Positions 24,350 through 33,541 of a stretch of 64,000 nt of DNA are shown piece after piece (within the stretch, counting starts at the first letter, position 1; the number at the start of each line of letters is the position of its first letter). Below the pieces are notes generated by a model. That model had not been told where the DNA came from, did not search any database, and saw only the letters and a program-made list of their open reading frames with translations. This DNA comes from Mycolicibacterium septicum DSM 44393 (lineage in GTDB: Bacteria; Actinomycetota; Actinomycetes; Mycobacteriales; Mycobacteriaceae), in NCBI RefSeq assembly GCF_000455325.1, contig NZ_HG322952.1, positions 376,901 through 440,900 on the forward strand, read 5' to 3'. The translations under genes were made by a program, and so were the position numbers.

Positions 24350-25882
24350 TCACCCGTCGTCGGCTTCGTCGGGTGGGGCGAGTAGTTCCTCGGGGTGGAA
24401 GTGGTGGTTGATGGTGTCTTGGCCGGTGTTCATCAGCGGTGGTGGGTGCCAGTGGACGCGGCCGGTGGCGGGGTCGACGCCGGTGGTCCAGCCCAGCCCG
24501 ACCAGGCGGTTGTCGGGTCCGCAGCCCAAGGTGAGGTGCGGGGCGTTGGTCTGGCCGCCGTGTTGCCAGTCGGCCTGGGCGTGATGGGCTTCGCAATGAT
24601 CGGCCGGTTGGGTGCAGCCCGGGCGGGTGCATCCGCGGTCACGGGCGTACAGCAGCAGGCGCTGCGCTTTGGTGGCCAACCGTTTGGTGCGGGCCAGGTA
24701 CAGCGGTTCTGCGGTGTGGTGTTTGTAGATGGTGAGGTAGTGAAAGCTGTGCGAGGCCAGCCGAATCAGATCCGGCATCGGCATCCGGATACCTGACCCG
24801 GTGACCGCAATACCCGCCCCGGCCTCCAGTTCGGCCAGCGTGGTGGACACCACCACGGTGACCGGCAGGCCGCCGTGGCGGCCGAGTTGTTTGGACATCA
24901 GGATTTCGCGCAGGACCGCCTTGAGCGCGTCGTGATTGCGCTGGGATTGAGTGCGGGTGTCGCGGGCAGCCGCCTCGGCCTGCACCCGAGCCTGAGCCTG
25001 GGCCTGGGCCTGGGCACTGTCGGCGCCGGGTTCAGGTTCGTCGGCGGTGGTTTCCGGAACAGCGGCCTCAGGATCGAACACACCGCCGACGGGCACAGCG
25101 ATGTCGGGGGCGGGGGTGTCGAGCGGGTTCGGGGTGGGGTTGTGGATCGGTTCGGGATCATCGGGATTGTTGACACCCGGAGCACCCCAGGCGCCAGTGA
25201 CCGCGCCCAAATACGCGGCAGTCTCCGCATCGAGCCACCCGTCAACATGAACCAACCCGTCGGCATCCTGTTTACCCATCCGCAGCCCGCGCCGATGCGC
25301 CGCCACATCCGGGCCCTCGCCGTCCTGATCGAGCAGATACAACAGCTTGTCAGCCCCCAACTTGAGAGTTTCGGGGGTCTCGCGGGTCGCGGCAGCCACC
25401 AGGTCCGCCTCGATCTGGGCCAGTTCGGCCGCACTGACATAACGCGCCGCCGCGGCCAGCGTGTCGCTGACAACCGTGATGTGCTCGGCGTTGATCGCCC
25501 CGGCCAGCAACGCCGCCGCGCACGCCGGTAGCAGCGGCTCCAACACCTCACCACCGACCGCGTGCCGCGGCGCCAGCTCCGTCGCGGCCGCCACCCGCCG
25601 TGCAGCCTCCTTGCGGCTGATCCGCATCCGGGTGGCCAAAACATCCACCCAGCTCTTGGCACCGATCTCGCGCGGGGTGGCCCGAGCCACCAACGCCGCC
25701 TGAATCCGATGATCGATCACCGATCCAGTGCGCGCCTGACGCTCGCGCTCGGACTGGATCGCCAGCAACTCCGCGGTATCGAACCCACTGAAATCAGCGT
25801 CGACCAGGGACTCAGTGGCGGCGCGGTGACCGGCCAGCGCTGTGTGCACCGTGTCCCGGTCGAGCATCGCCATGCCGGCCAT
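24350..25882 (-). CDS. DUF222/13E12-repeat protein with C-terminal HNH endonuclease domain
   Basis: 510 residues. Residues about 20-210 form the helical DUF222 region (FDTAELLAIQSERERQARTG, MRISRKEAARRVAAATELAPR, LPACAAALLAGAINAEHI). A Pro/Ala/Gln-rich linker with an AQAQAQAQ run follows at about 255-310. The C-terminal HNH motif is RDRGCTRPGCTQPADHCEAHHAQADWQHGGQTNAPHLTLGCGPDNRL, with Cys knuckles and the His pair. These genes occur in many copies in mycobacterial genomes and behave like mobile or selfish elements; the substrate is unknown. The start could be ATG 25882 or the later ATG giving MLDRDT. Confidence 0.9.
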   Translation of the reverse strand: MAGMAMLDRDTVHTALAGHRAATESLVDADFSGFDTAELLAIQSERERQARTGSVIDHRIQAALVARATPREIGAKSWVDVLATRMRISRKEAARRVAAATELAPRHAVGGEVLEPLLPACAAALLAGAINAEHITVVSDTLAAAARYVSAAELAQIEADLVAAATRETPETLKLGADKLLYLLDQDGEGPDVAAHRRGLRMGKQDADGLVHVDGWLDAETAAYLGAVTGAWGAPGVNNPDDPEPIHNPTPNPLDTPAPDIAVPVGGVFDPEAAVPETTADEPEPGADSAQAQAQAQARVQAEAAARDTRTQSQRNHDALKAVLREILMSKQLGRHGGLPVTVVVSTTLAELEAGAGIAVTGSGIRMPMPDLIRLASHSFHYLTIYKHHTAEPLYLARTKRLATKAQRLLLYARDRGCTRPGCTQPADHCEAHHAQADWQHGGQTNAPHLTLGCGPDNRLVGLGWTTGVDPATGRVHWHPPPLMNTGQDTINHHFHPEELLAPPDEADDG

Positions 25883-26026
25883 GACTCGAACATACGTTCG
25901 ACCACTGACAAGAATCCGCCATTTGGGGCAGATGGGACCAAAGTGGCTAGAGCTTTTTGCCGATCGAGAACAAGGTCGGATCCAAGGATGGCGGAGGCAC
26001 CACGGAACGGGAGAATCCCCAGGGCA

Positions 26027-27604
26027 TCAACCGTTCTCGCCGTGCGCGCCGCCGCCCTGGGTACCCGCGCCGCCCTCGCCGCCGGAACCGCCGGGATCGC
26101 CGGCCCCGCCGTTGCCGCCGTTGCCGCCGTGGGTGCCTGACCCTCCTTTACCGCCGTTACCGCCGCGTCCGCCGGTCCCGCCGCGGCCGCCATTGCCGCC
26201 TTTACCGCCGCCGCCGGAGGTGCTGGTGGCGCTGTTGCCACCGAGACCGCCCTGGCCGCCGTCACCGCCGGTGATACCACCGGCCCCTCCGTCGCCTCCG
26301 TCGCCGCCGCGGTAGTCAGCCTGCCCGCCGTTACCCCCGCCTCCGCCACTGCCGTGGCCGCGGGCGTCACCACCGCGTCCGCCTGTACCACCACGCGAGG
26401 CAGTGTCGTCACCGGTACTGCTGCCGCCGTTGCCACCGCCACCACCGGCTCCGGTCAGCACTCCGCCGCGACCGCCTTCGCCGCCTTGGCCGCCGATCGA
26501 GATGCCGCCCGAGAAGACATAATCACCGCCGGCGCCGCCCCGGCCGCCAGTCCCGGACAACCCGGCATCGCCGCCCTTGCCGCCTTGCCCACCGGTCGCG
26601 GTGTCCGTGTCGTCGGAGATGATGGCACCACCGCCCTTTCCACCGTTGCCCGCCTGGCCGGACAGCCAACCACCACCGCCACCCTGGCCACCGGTGCCGC
26701 CGGTCGCGTTGCCGCCAGTATTGGACACGTAACCGCCTCGGCCACCGGCGCCGCCGGCGCCGAGCATGCCGGCGTTGCCGCCCGCACCGCCTTCGATGCC
26801 CTTCAAATCGCCTGGGCTAGAAGCGAAAGTAAAGCCGCCTTCTCCGCCGCCACCACCGTTGCCGCCGAGCAACCCCGCGTTGCCGCCACGGCCACCGACG
26901 ATGCCGGTTCCACCGACTGTCCCTCCACCCTCGCCGTCGCCACCATCGCCGAGCAGGAACCCGCCATTGCCGCCGTTACGACCCAGGGCGGTCGGGGATT
27001 CGTCCACCGCATAGCTGTAGCCATTGCCGATCAGCAGCCCGGCGTTCGGGTTGGCCTCATCCCCGTTTCGGATGAAGATCGAGACCACCGGGATGTTCCC
27101 GCCGATATCCCCGAGCACTCCTGCGATCTGCCCGGGCAGGTCAGCCAGCGACGGCGCCGTCACCAGGGTGGCACCGTCGGGCGTGGCCAGCACGGCGGTT
27201 ACTTCGCCCCCTCCGCCACCTGTCGGCGCGAAAGTCGCTGCACCATTGCGCATTCCAGCGTTGGTTCGGCGTGCCGCACCCAGCGTGGATAGGCGGGCAC
27301 CCGCCGCAGCGTCCGGCGGGTCGGAGATGTGTGAAGGTTGGGAGAACTGCAGAACCGTGCCGCCAGGAACCTTGACGGCCGTCACTACGCCGGTTTGCTG
27401 ACCCTTGACACCCGTGGAGATCAGCGAATTCGGGGTGGCCAGCAGGGTCCATTGCGGTGACGCCGGCACGGACGAAGCGCTCGGTTGCGCCGAGGGCGCG
27501 GCCCAGAAGCTGTCCGGCAGATCCATGGCGAACGTACTCGCCGCTGCTAACGCGCTCACGCCAAGCGTGGCCGTGAACAGTTGGCACCTCAAGGATTTCA
27601 GCAT
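26027..27604 (-). CDS. PGRS-like Gly/Asn-rich repeat protein with signal peptide, no PE domain
   Basis: 525 residues from ATG 27604, which has a good ribosome site (GGCGGAAG). The N-terminus (LRCQLFTATLGVSALAAASTFAM) is a signal peptide. Residues about 30-190 form a non-repetitive domain (WTLLATPNSLISTGVKG, TVLQFSQPSH, LADLPGQIAGVLGDIGGNIPVVSIFIRNGDEANPNAGLLIGNGYSY). The rest is GGxGG-type repeats, ending GGAHGENG. The repeats are like those of PE_PGRS proteins (GGNGG, GGAGG, calcium-binding-like nonapeptides), and the GLLIGNGYSY bridge resembles the PE-PGRS junction. No PE helix pair exists, so secretion would be Sec-dependent rather than ESX. Surface role likely. Confidence 0.75.
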   Translation of the reverse strand: MLKSLRCQLFTATLGVSALAAASTFAMDLPDSFWAAPSAQPSASSVPASPQWTLLATPNSLISTGVKGQQTGVVTAVKVPGGTVLQFSQPSHISDPPDAAAGARLSTLGAARRTNAGMRNGAATFAPTGGGGGEVTAVLATPDGATLVTAPSLADLPGQIAGVLGDIGGNIPVVSIFIRNGDEANPNAGLLIGNGYSYAVDESPTALGRNGGNGGFLLGDGGDGEGGGTVGGTGIVGGRGGNAGLLGGNGGGGGEGGFTFASSPGDLKGIEGGAGGNAGMLGAGGAGGRGGYVSNTGGNATGGTGGQGGGGGWLSGQAGNGGKGGGAIISDDTDTATGGQGGKGGDAGLSGTGGRGGAGGDYVFSGGISIGGQGGEGGRGGVLTGAGGGGGNGGSSTGDDTASRGGTGGRGGDARGHGSGGGGGNGGQADYRGGDGGDGGAGGITGGDGGQGGLGGNSATSTSGGGGKGGNGGRGGTGGRGGNGGKGGSGTHGGNGGNGGAGDPGGSGGEGGAGTQGGGAHGENG

Positions 27605-27726
27605 TCTTCCGCCCCCCGGATCGTCTGATTGCGGGGAGTATTTCACACCAACGACAATTATTGCCAGAGATCTGGCAACTATTTCTCAGGACTTCACCAG
27701 GTGGCTGGTCGGCCCGAATTCGGGTA

Positions 27727-28335
27727 GCCGACCACTCACGCCAGTACCTTCATCCAATCGCTCGATGCCGTCGCCTTCCGCAAGCGCGCGGCGATCACGT
27801 CGGGGATCGCCGGGCGGCATATCGGCACCGGTGCCGATGCGACCAGGTGGACCAGCATCGCCTGCGGAGCGGCCATACCCGTCCTTGATGCGATCGGAAC
27901 CACCTCGGGCACAACAGGTGTGGAGCTCACGCTGATCGACATCGGCGATCGCGCGCTGCGCCATGCGCGCGATGCAGCGGTGGCGCGGGGGCTGGTCGAA
28001 TCCGACGATTCGAGTTGCTCAGGCGCGACATCATCGAGGACCTCGTCGTCAGCGACCGGCTGGTGGACGAGATCGGTGCCCACACCCAACAACTCATCGA
28101 GATGCTCGGAATATTCGGCGGCGACGTTCGTGGCCAACGTGTTTCGGCTGGTGAAACCCGGAGGGGTGCTGATCGCCGCCAGTTCGCTGGACACCCGCCC
28201 ACAGCTCGACCTCATCCAGCGCGCCATGGACGGCTGCGGCTATATCCACGATCGATCGAAATGGATGGCGTGTACGCCGTCTACCAGATCCCGAAACCGG
28301 ACCCGGGCGGCGCCGAGGAGACCGTAGCCGCCTGA
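27727..28335 (+). pseudogene. Frameshifted remnant of a SAM-dependent methyltransferase-like gene
   Basis: Coding-like sequence that changes frame at least three times. The first frame reads FIQSLDAVAFRKRAAITSG, IACGAAIPVLDAIG and VELTLIDIGDRALRHARDA (motif with acidic residue). The second reads LLRRDIIEDLVVSDRLVDEIGAHT. A third reads FVANVFRLVKPGGVLIAASSL (the methyltransferase LKPGG motif), and the last reads VYAVYQIPKPDPGG. An in-frame TAG lies just upstream and no start codon is apparent. It is best read as a decayed class I methyltransferase-type gene. Parent family is uncertain because the SAM-binding glycine loop is weak. Confidence 0.6.
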
Positions 28336-28366
28336 CCGACGGGTCCAGCGGTGGCATCCTGGCAAG

Positions 28367-29038
28367 GTGGGACTGCTCATCCGGCTGGTGGAACTGCTGA
28401 TCATCCTTGTCCCGGTGATCGGCGTGATCGTGGCGGCGATGAAGGGGCTGGGAGCGGTTCGCGGCCGAGGCATCCAATCGGCTGGCGACACAGATGTGGA
28501 TCCAGGGCCCGACCAGTCCCCCGCCAACGAATCAGGTCGGTGGCGAGCGATCCGCCGCACCATCGAAGAACACGACCGGACCGACACCCGGTGGTTGGAA
28601 TACGAGCTCGACCTGGTGAAGCTGCTGAACTACCCGCTCATGACCGATATGCGCGAGCCCGTCACCCAGCAGTTCCACCGCGCAAAGCTGCGGGCAGATC
28701 TGCTCAGACCGATCGCCGCGGAAGCCCTCGTCAACGACCGCGACGGCTTTGCCGAATACCGCGAGGCGGTCGAGGACTACGCATCGGCGTTTCACGTCGC
28801 CGAAAACGAGGCCATCCGGACGCGGCGCCGCCACTTCTCCGAGGCCGAACAGCAGCGGGTCAGCCGGGCCCAGAGCCTGTTGCTGGTGGCTTCGGACACC
28901 ACCGCAACTCCGCAGGAACGCGCGCGGGCATACAGCCTGGCTCGACGAGAACTCGACGGCCTCATGGTGTTGCCCGAGCGAACCCTGGCGCAGATCGAAC
29001 GCGGGATATCGGGAGAGCTTGAGGGCGGCGAGGCTTGA
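28367..29038 (+). CDS. Membrane-anchored hypothetical protein
   Basis: 223 residues from GTG 28367. One N-terminal membrane helix (LLIRLVELLIILVPVIGVIVAAM) is followed by a soluble helical domain rich in charged residues (WLEYELDLVKLLNYPLMTDMREP, FAEYREAVEDYASAFHVAENEA, SEAEQQRVSRAQSLLLVASDTTATPQERARAYSLARREL). The helices could form a coiled coil or bundle on the cytoplasmic side. No enzyme motif. I recognise the general type from mycobacteria but cannot give a role. It starts 31 bases after the decayed gene. Confidence 0.65.
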   Translation: MGLLIRLVELLIILVPVIGVIVAAMKGLGAVRGRGIQSAGDTDVDPGPDQSPANESGRWRAIRRTIEEHDRTDTRWLEYELDLVKLLNYPLMTDMREPVTQQFHRAKLRADLLRPIAAEALVNDRDGFAEYREAVEDYASAFHVAENEAIRTRRRHFSEAEQQRVSRAQSLLLVASDTTATPQERARAYSLARRELDGLMVLPERTLAQIERGISGELEGGEA

Positions 29039-29085
29039 AAGCCTGGCTACACCAACGATTTACCCGAATCTGCCCGATCCACCCG

Positions 29086-29763
29086 TCAGAAGTGCCAGCG
29101 GGTGGTCTTGACGCGTTCCTGAAACGCCTCGAGTGCTGCCAGGTCCTTCTTCATCAGCGGCTTGTTGACCTTCTCGGTGAAAAAGTCGATCAGCGGACCG
29201 GCGAAGAACGCGGTCATCACGGTCCCGATGCCGACCTGTCCGTGGAACGCCAATGCCAACGCGACGAACAAGAGGTCCTGGGCCACCCGCACCACCCGGT
29301 ACGGCAGGCGCGTGTGATCGACGATGATCGGGGCAATCGCGTCGTACGGGGCATTGCCCAGCGCGGCGGTCATGTACATCGACGCACCGGCGGCGAACAA
29401 CGTGATTCCGACGAGGAACATCACGGTCTGCACCAGCCGGGTCGGCTCGCTTGGGACCATCGGGCCCAACAGGGCCGAGAACCATTGGACGAAGTACCCG
29501 GTCATCACCATGTTGATGACCGAGCCGATCCCGATGTACATACGGCCGAAGAAGAAAACGGGGATCAGCAGCACCGCATTGCTGATGAGCTGGTACGTGC
29601 CGAGGTCGAGACCGATCGTGTTGCTGATGCCGATGTTGGCCGCGGTGTAGGGATCCACGCCGACCTGCGCGACGCGCAACACGGCCGACCCGAAGCCCAG
29701 GACAGCCACACCCACGAGCGCCCAGAACGACCGCCGCCAGTAGTGCATGTTCTGACTACCCAC
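29086..29763 (-). CDS. YczE/YitT-like integral membrane protein
   Basis: 225 residues from GTG 29763 or 220 from ATG 29748 (MHYWRRSFWALV). Five membrane helices are visible: ALVGVAVLGFGSAVLRVA, LISNAVLLIPVFFFGRMYIGIGSVINMV, VQTVMFLVGITLFAAGASMY, VVRVAQDLLFVALALAF and IGTVMTAFFAGPLIDFFTEKV. The conserved pieces GVDPYTAANIGIS and GNAPYDAIAPII mark the YczE/YyaS family, small membrane proteins of unknown transport role. The C-terminus is a short charged cytosolic tail. Confidence 0.82.
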   Translation of the reverse strand: MGSQNMHYWRRSFWALVGVAVLGFGSAVLRVAQVGVDPYTAANIGISNTIGLDLGTYQLISNAVLLIPVFFFGRMYIGIGSVINMVMTGYFVQWFSALLGPMVPSEPTRLVQTVMFLVGITLFAAGASMYMTAALGNAPYDAIAPIIVDHTRLPYRVVRVAQDLLFVALALAFHGQVGIGTVMTAFFAGPLIDFFTEKVNKPLMKKDLAALEAFQERVKTTRWHF

Positions 29764-29961
29764 AATCCACGACTATGGCAGAGCTGGGTCGTCGTCGAAC
29801 GCGGCGCGCCGGTGGATGCCACGCCGAACTGGACCGACTGTCAATCGATTTCGAGGCCATACCTTCGCGGGGGTGGACGGCGCGTTGAAATTGCACACAG
29901 GGCTGTGATCCGGCAGGAATCACGACCCTGGACGCAATCTCAACCCGTCAGCACTGGCGTT

Positions 29962-30384
29962 CTAGGAGAGCTTCGTCAAGGTGAACGAGAATCGCTCACT
30001 GCGCTCGGCCGGGCCACAGTCGCTCTTCTCCCAGGTCGCGAAGCCATTGCCGGTCAGTGTCGCGTCGTCCCAGGAGAGCGTGCGTGAGGCGACGAGCGGG
30101 GCGCCCTCGCAGGTCCCCGCGTCGGGCCAGGGGCTCACCATCGTCCAGCGCCCGCTGTCCAGGTGGGCCTGGCCGCCATAGGGCGCCCAGTTCGCGCCGC
30201 CGGTGGCCGACACGTCGGCGCATCCCGCGCCACAGGACGTGACGGTCCAGGTGCTCCACGTCGACGGACCGTCATGGTCATAGCGATAGGTGCCGTTGAG
30301 CTCTTCGGCGGCAGCCGGGCCCGCGAAACCGACAGCCGTCCCGGCGAGAACCATCGCCGGGATGAAGCCCATGACAAGTCTCAC
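29962..30384 (-). CDS. Small secreted hypothetical protein
   Basis: 140 residues from GTG 30384, with ribosome site AGGAGTG; an ATG four codons later would remove part of the n-region. Signal peptide about 1-26 (FIPAMVLAGTAVGFAGPAAAEE). The mature part reads LNGTYRYDHDGPSTWSTWTVTSCGAGCADV, then SCG/CADV and CEGAPL/DCGPAERS Cys pairs, and ends FSFTLTKLS. The alternation of strands and four Cys suggest a small beta-sandwich with two disulfides, a type common among mycobacterial exported proteins. No reaction known. Confidence 0.75.
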   Translation of the reverse strand: MRLVMGFIPAMVLAGTAVGFAGPAAAEELNGTYRYDHDGPSTWSTWTVTSCGAGCADVSATGGANWAPYGGQAHLDSGRWTMVSPWPDAGTCEGAPLVASRTLSWDDATLTGNGFATWEKSDCGPAERSERFSFTLTKLS

Positions 30385-30561
30385 GATTGCACTCCTGAAG
30401 TCGCCCCGACCCGGTGTCCATAAATTGACGCGCAGAGCATCTCACACGAACACGCCTCGGGGACAGCAGGATTGGCCGGGGCATCCGCCACGGAAGGTGC
30501 CGCACTTAGCTGGCGGGTCACGACTGCCACCTGTACCGGCGGGCAGACCCGCCCCTGGCAG

Positions 30562-30852
30562 TTAGCGGGATTCGACCTCGAACTCGACCAACCCGGCGGT
30601 GCGGGCGTTGACGACGACGTGTTCCCAGCTGATCACCGCGGCCGCGATCACCGTGATGGCGGTCGCGAAACCGGCGAGTGAGGCCAGCACCGTCGCCCAC
30701 TGCCCGTCGGTGGCGACACTGAGCAGGAGAGCAACGACCGCGCCGGCGAGTACGAGTCCGGCGGCCGGCACGCTCAGCGGCCAGTCGCGACGCCGGATAC
30801 CGGACGCGGAGTGCGTGCTCGCGCGGCGTGATGATTCGATCGGCGTGGTCAT
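30562..30852 (-). CDS. Small membrane protein
   Basis: 96 residues from ATG 30852 (MTTPIESSRRAST); a start three codons earlier is possible. Two membrane helices are visible (SVPAAGLVLAGAVVALLLSVA and VLASLAGFATAITVIAAAVIS), with a short basic N-terminus and an acidic C-terminus (LVEFEVESR). No motif or family recognised. It stands alone between the secreted protein gene and the divergent GH16 gene. Confidence 0.55.
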   Translation of the reverse strand: MTTPIESSRRASTHSASGIRRRDWPLSVPAAGLVLAGAVVALLLSVATDGQWATVLASLAGFATAITVIAAAVISWEHVVVNARTAGLVEFEVESR

Positions 30853-30983
30853 ACAACCCACTGTCCCCGCGCTGGCTGAGCAGGGATGAAGCGTTTCCTA
30901 TGGAAATGATCTGAACCGAACTGCCCGCTGGCAAAACCGCTCGATCCCTACTTGCGCACGCCGCACCGCTATCGTGGTCCAAC

Positions 30984-31823
30984 ATGGCCAACTTGGATCG
31001 TCGAAAAATGATGATGTTGTCAGGTCTGGGCGTGATGGCGGCGGCACTGCCCGCCCCGCAGGCTCAGGCACTCCCGACCAAGCCCCAGACACCACCCGTT
31101 CCGGCGCCCTCAGCGCCGCAGGCTGCGACGAACTACGTGTTCGCGGACGAATTCGACGGGGCAGCGGGCTCCGCCCCGAACGCGTCGAAGTGGACCATCG
31201 CGAAGGCCCGCGAGACCATCAAGGACCCCACCTACTGGGAGCAGCCCGGCCGCATCGGCCAGTACCGCGACGATCGCAAGAACGCGTTCCTCGACGGCAA
31301 GGGGAACCTCGTCATCCGGGCCACCAAGGAAGGCGACGCCTATTACGGCGCCAAGCTGGCCAGCGTGTGGGAGGGCGGTGCCGGGCACACCTGGGAGGCG
31401 CGGATCAAGTTCAACTGTCTGACCCCGGGCGCCTGGCCGGCATTCTGGCTGGGCACCCTGGGCGAGGGTGAGCTCGACATCGTCGAGTGGTACGGCAACG
31501 GCAAATGGCCGTCGGCCACCACCGTGCACGCCAAGTCCAACGGCGGCGAGTGGGAGACCCACAACATCGCCGTCGACACCGGCTGGCACACCTGGCGCAC
31601 CCAGTGGGACGCCAACGGCGCCCGGTTCTGGCAGGACTACACCGAAGGCGCGAAGCCCTACTTCGAGGTTTCGGCGAGCCAGCTCCCCGACTGGCCGTTC
31701 AGCCAGCCCGGCTACACGATGTTCGTGGTGTTGAACCTCGCGGTCGCGGGCTCCGGCGGAGAAGACCCCAGCGGCGGGACCTACCCGGCCGACATGCTCG
31801 TGGATTACGTGCGCGTTTGGTAG
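30984..31823 (+). CDS. Secreted glycoside hydrolase family 16 protein
   Basis: 279 residues. The N-terminus NLDRRKMMMLSGLGVMAAALPAPQAQA looks like a Tat signal (twin Arg followed by a hydrophobic run), then a Pro-rich linker. The catalytic GH16 motif ExDxxE is GELDIVEWYG, with nucleophile and acid/base Glu both present; FADEFDG begins the jelly-roll and MLVDYVRVW closes it. GH16 enzymes cut beta-1,3 or beta-1,4 glucans and galactans by retention. In mycobacteria the target may be fungal or plant glucan or an envelope glycan. Full length for a single-domain enzyme. Confidence 0.9.
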   Translation: MANLDRRKMMMLSGLGVMAAALPAPQAQALPTKPQTPPVPAPSAPQAATNYVFADEFDGAAGSAPNASKWTIAKARETIKDPTYWEQPGRIGQYRDDRKNAFLDGKGNLVIRATKEGDAYYGAKLASVWEGGAGHTWEARIKFNCLTPGAWPAFWLGTLGEGELDIVEWYGNGKWPSATTVHAKSNGGEWETHNIAVDTGWHTWRTQWDANGARFWQDYTEGAKPYFEVSASQLPDWPFSQPGYTMFVVLNLAVAGSGGEDPSGGTYPADMLVDYVRVW

Positions 31824-31834
31824 CCGGCCTCCGG

Positions 31835-33496
31835 TCAGGTATCGACCTTCATCTCGACCAACACCCGGCGCAGCAGCTTGCCGGTGGCGTTCCTCGGTAG
31901 TTCGTCGATGAACACCACGTCGCGGGGCACCTTGTGGCGCGCCAGGTTCTCTTTGACGTGCTGCTTGATGTCTGCGGGGTCCTGCGCCGCACCGGGCTCG
32001 GAAACAATGAAGGCGCGCAACCGCTTTCCGAACTCGACGTCGTCGACACCCACGACAGCCACCTCGGCGACGTCGGCGCGTTGCTCCAACAGGTTCTCCA
32101 CTTCCTGCGGGAAGACGTTCTCGCCGCCGGAGACGATCATGTCGTCGTCGCGACCCTCGACGAACAGCAGCCCGTCGTCGTCGAAGTGGCCCATGTCGCC
32201 GCTGGACATGTAGCCGTCGATGATCTGCTTGTTGCGGCCATCGGTGTAGCCCTGGAACGGCGCGCCGTTGCGGACGAAGATCCGACCGCGACGGTTGCGG
32301 CCCTCAATGCGCTGGTCGTTCTCGTCGTAGAGCACCACCTCGCAGGTGACCGGCGCGCGGCCCGCGGTGCCGGGCGCGGCGCGGAGCTCGGCAGGGGTGG
32401 CGACTGAGGCGATGGCGCACTCGGTCGAGCCGTACATGTTGTAGAGGACATCGCCGAACGTGTCCTGCACCCGCGTGGACAGCTCAGGGCTCAGTGCCGA
32501 CCCGGCGATGAGGATCACCTTCAGCGACGACGTGTCGTACCGGCCGATGACGTCGGGGCCGAGTTCGACCATCCGGTGCAGCATCGTCGGGACCGCCACC
32601 AGCATGTCGGCCCGGTGTTCGGCGATGAGCTTCAGTGTGCCCTCGGCATTGAACCGCCTGGCAGTCACGATCTTGTTGCCGAATGCCGCGCCGACCCCGT
32701 AGGTGGCCCACCCCGTGCTGTGGAAGATCGGTGAGACGATGACCATGGTTCCCTTGCGGGGGAACGGGATTCGGTCGATGATCTGCGCCGTCGCCAGTGG
32801 AGACACCGCACCGCGCGGCGCCCCCTTGGGTAGGCCGGTCGTACCGCTGGTCAGGATGACCGAGCCGCCGACCTTCGGTGGCGGGGGAAGTGGCGCAGTG
32901 GAATTCGCGGTGATGATGTCGTCGAGCGTCTGCGCTCCTGCGGGCAGCTCGGCGCCGTCATCCACCCACGTGAGCACGCGAGGCAGATCGGCGGGCAGCG
33001 CGTCGAGCAGACCGAGGAACTCGCTGTCGTGCAGCATCACGTCGACCTTCTCGCGGTCGCAGACCTGAGCGAACTGGGGTTTGGCGAACCCGGTGTTCAT
33101 CAGCACCATCCGGGCGCCGAGCTTGCCACACGCAGCCATGGCGAGAGCCAGACCGCGGTGGTCGCGGCACAGCACGCCGACGACCGATCCCGCCGTGACG
33201 CCCAGAGACTGCAAGCCACGCGCAAACGCCCACGATTGATCGTCGACCTGCTGATACGTCATCTGCCCGCGCTCGTCGACGATCGCCGGCAAGGTCGGAT
33301 ATCTGTGCCCACCCTGGATCGCCATCGTCGCCTGAGGTCCGTAAACGGGCGCGAGTTTCGCAGCCCGAACCGTCGACTTCAGATCTTTCAGGTCGATGAT
33401 GCCGGTGTCGGTGAGCCGCTTGACCGCGTGCACCGATTCGGTCACTTGTTGCAGGGTGTGTCGAATTCGGGTCAGTCCAGCCGCCATGCGGCCCAT
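31835..33496 (-). CDS. Long-chain acyl-CoA synthetase / acyl-AMP ligase (FadD family)
   Basis: 553 residues from ATG 33496; an ATG three codons later (MAAGLTRIRH) is about as good. An ANL-superfamily enzyme that adenylates a fatty acid and transfers it to CoA. The P-loop is VILTSGTTGLPKGA, A4-A5 motifs are YNMYGSTECA, and A7-A8 are YMSSGDMGHFDDDGLLFVEGRDDDMIVSGGENVFPQEVE. The catalytic Lys is in LPRNATGKLLRRVL. No FAAL-specific insertion is obvious, which favours CoA ligase activity. It stands alone, with a cutinase upstream on the same strand, so it may handle fatty acids released outside; the link is speculative. Confidence 0.9.
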   Translation of the reverse strand: MGRMAAGLTRIRHTLQQVTESVHAVKRLTDTGIIDLKDLKSTVRAAKLAPVYGPQATMAIQGGHRYPTLPAIVDERGQMTYQQVDDQSWAFARGLQSLGVTAGSVVGVLCRDHRGLALAMAACGKLGARMVLMNTGFAKPQFAQVCDREKVDVMLHDSEFLGLLDALPADLPRVLTWVDDGAELPAGAQTLDDIITANSTAPLPPPPKVGGSVILTSGTTGLPKGAPRGAVSPLATAQIIDRIPFPRKGTMVIVSPIFHSTGWATYGVGAAFGNKIVTARRFNAEGTLKLIAEHRADMLVAVPTMLHRMVELGPDVIGRYDTSSLKVILIAGSALSPELSTRVQDTFGDVLYNMYGSTECAIASVATPAELRAAPGTAGRAPVTCEVVLYDENDQRIEGRNRRGRIFVRNGAPFQGYTDGRNKQIIDGYMSSGDMGHFDDDGLLFVEGRDDDMIVSGGENVFPQEVENLLEQRADVAEVAVVGVDDVEFGKRLRAFIVSEPGAAQDPADIKQHVKENLARHKVPRDVVFIDELPRNATGKLLRRVLVEMKVDT

Positions 33497-33541
33497 TGTG
33501 TCGTCTGGACCCACAGCACAGCGGGATATTGCGCGGATCGA

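Noticed and set aside
26027..27000. CRISPR array or satellite repeats
   Set aside because: The repetition is of codons for Gly, Ala and Asn in one long reading frame with varying unit length; no constant repeat and spacer structure.
26027..27604. A PE_PGRS gene
   Set aside because: The N-terminus is a signal peptide plus a unique domain; the PE helix pair and YxxxD/E export signal are absent.
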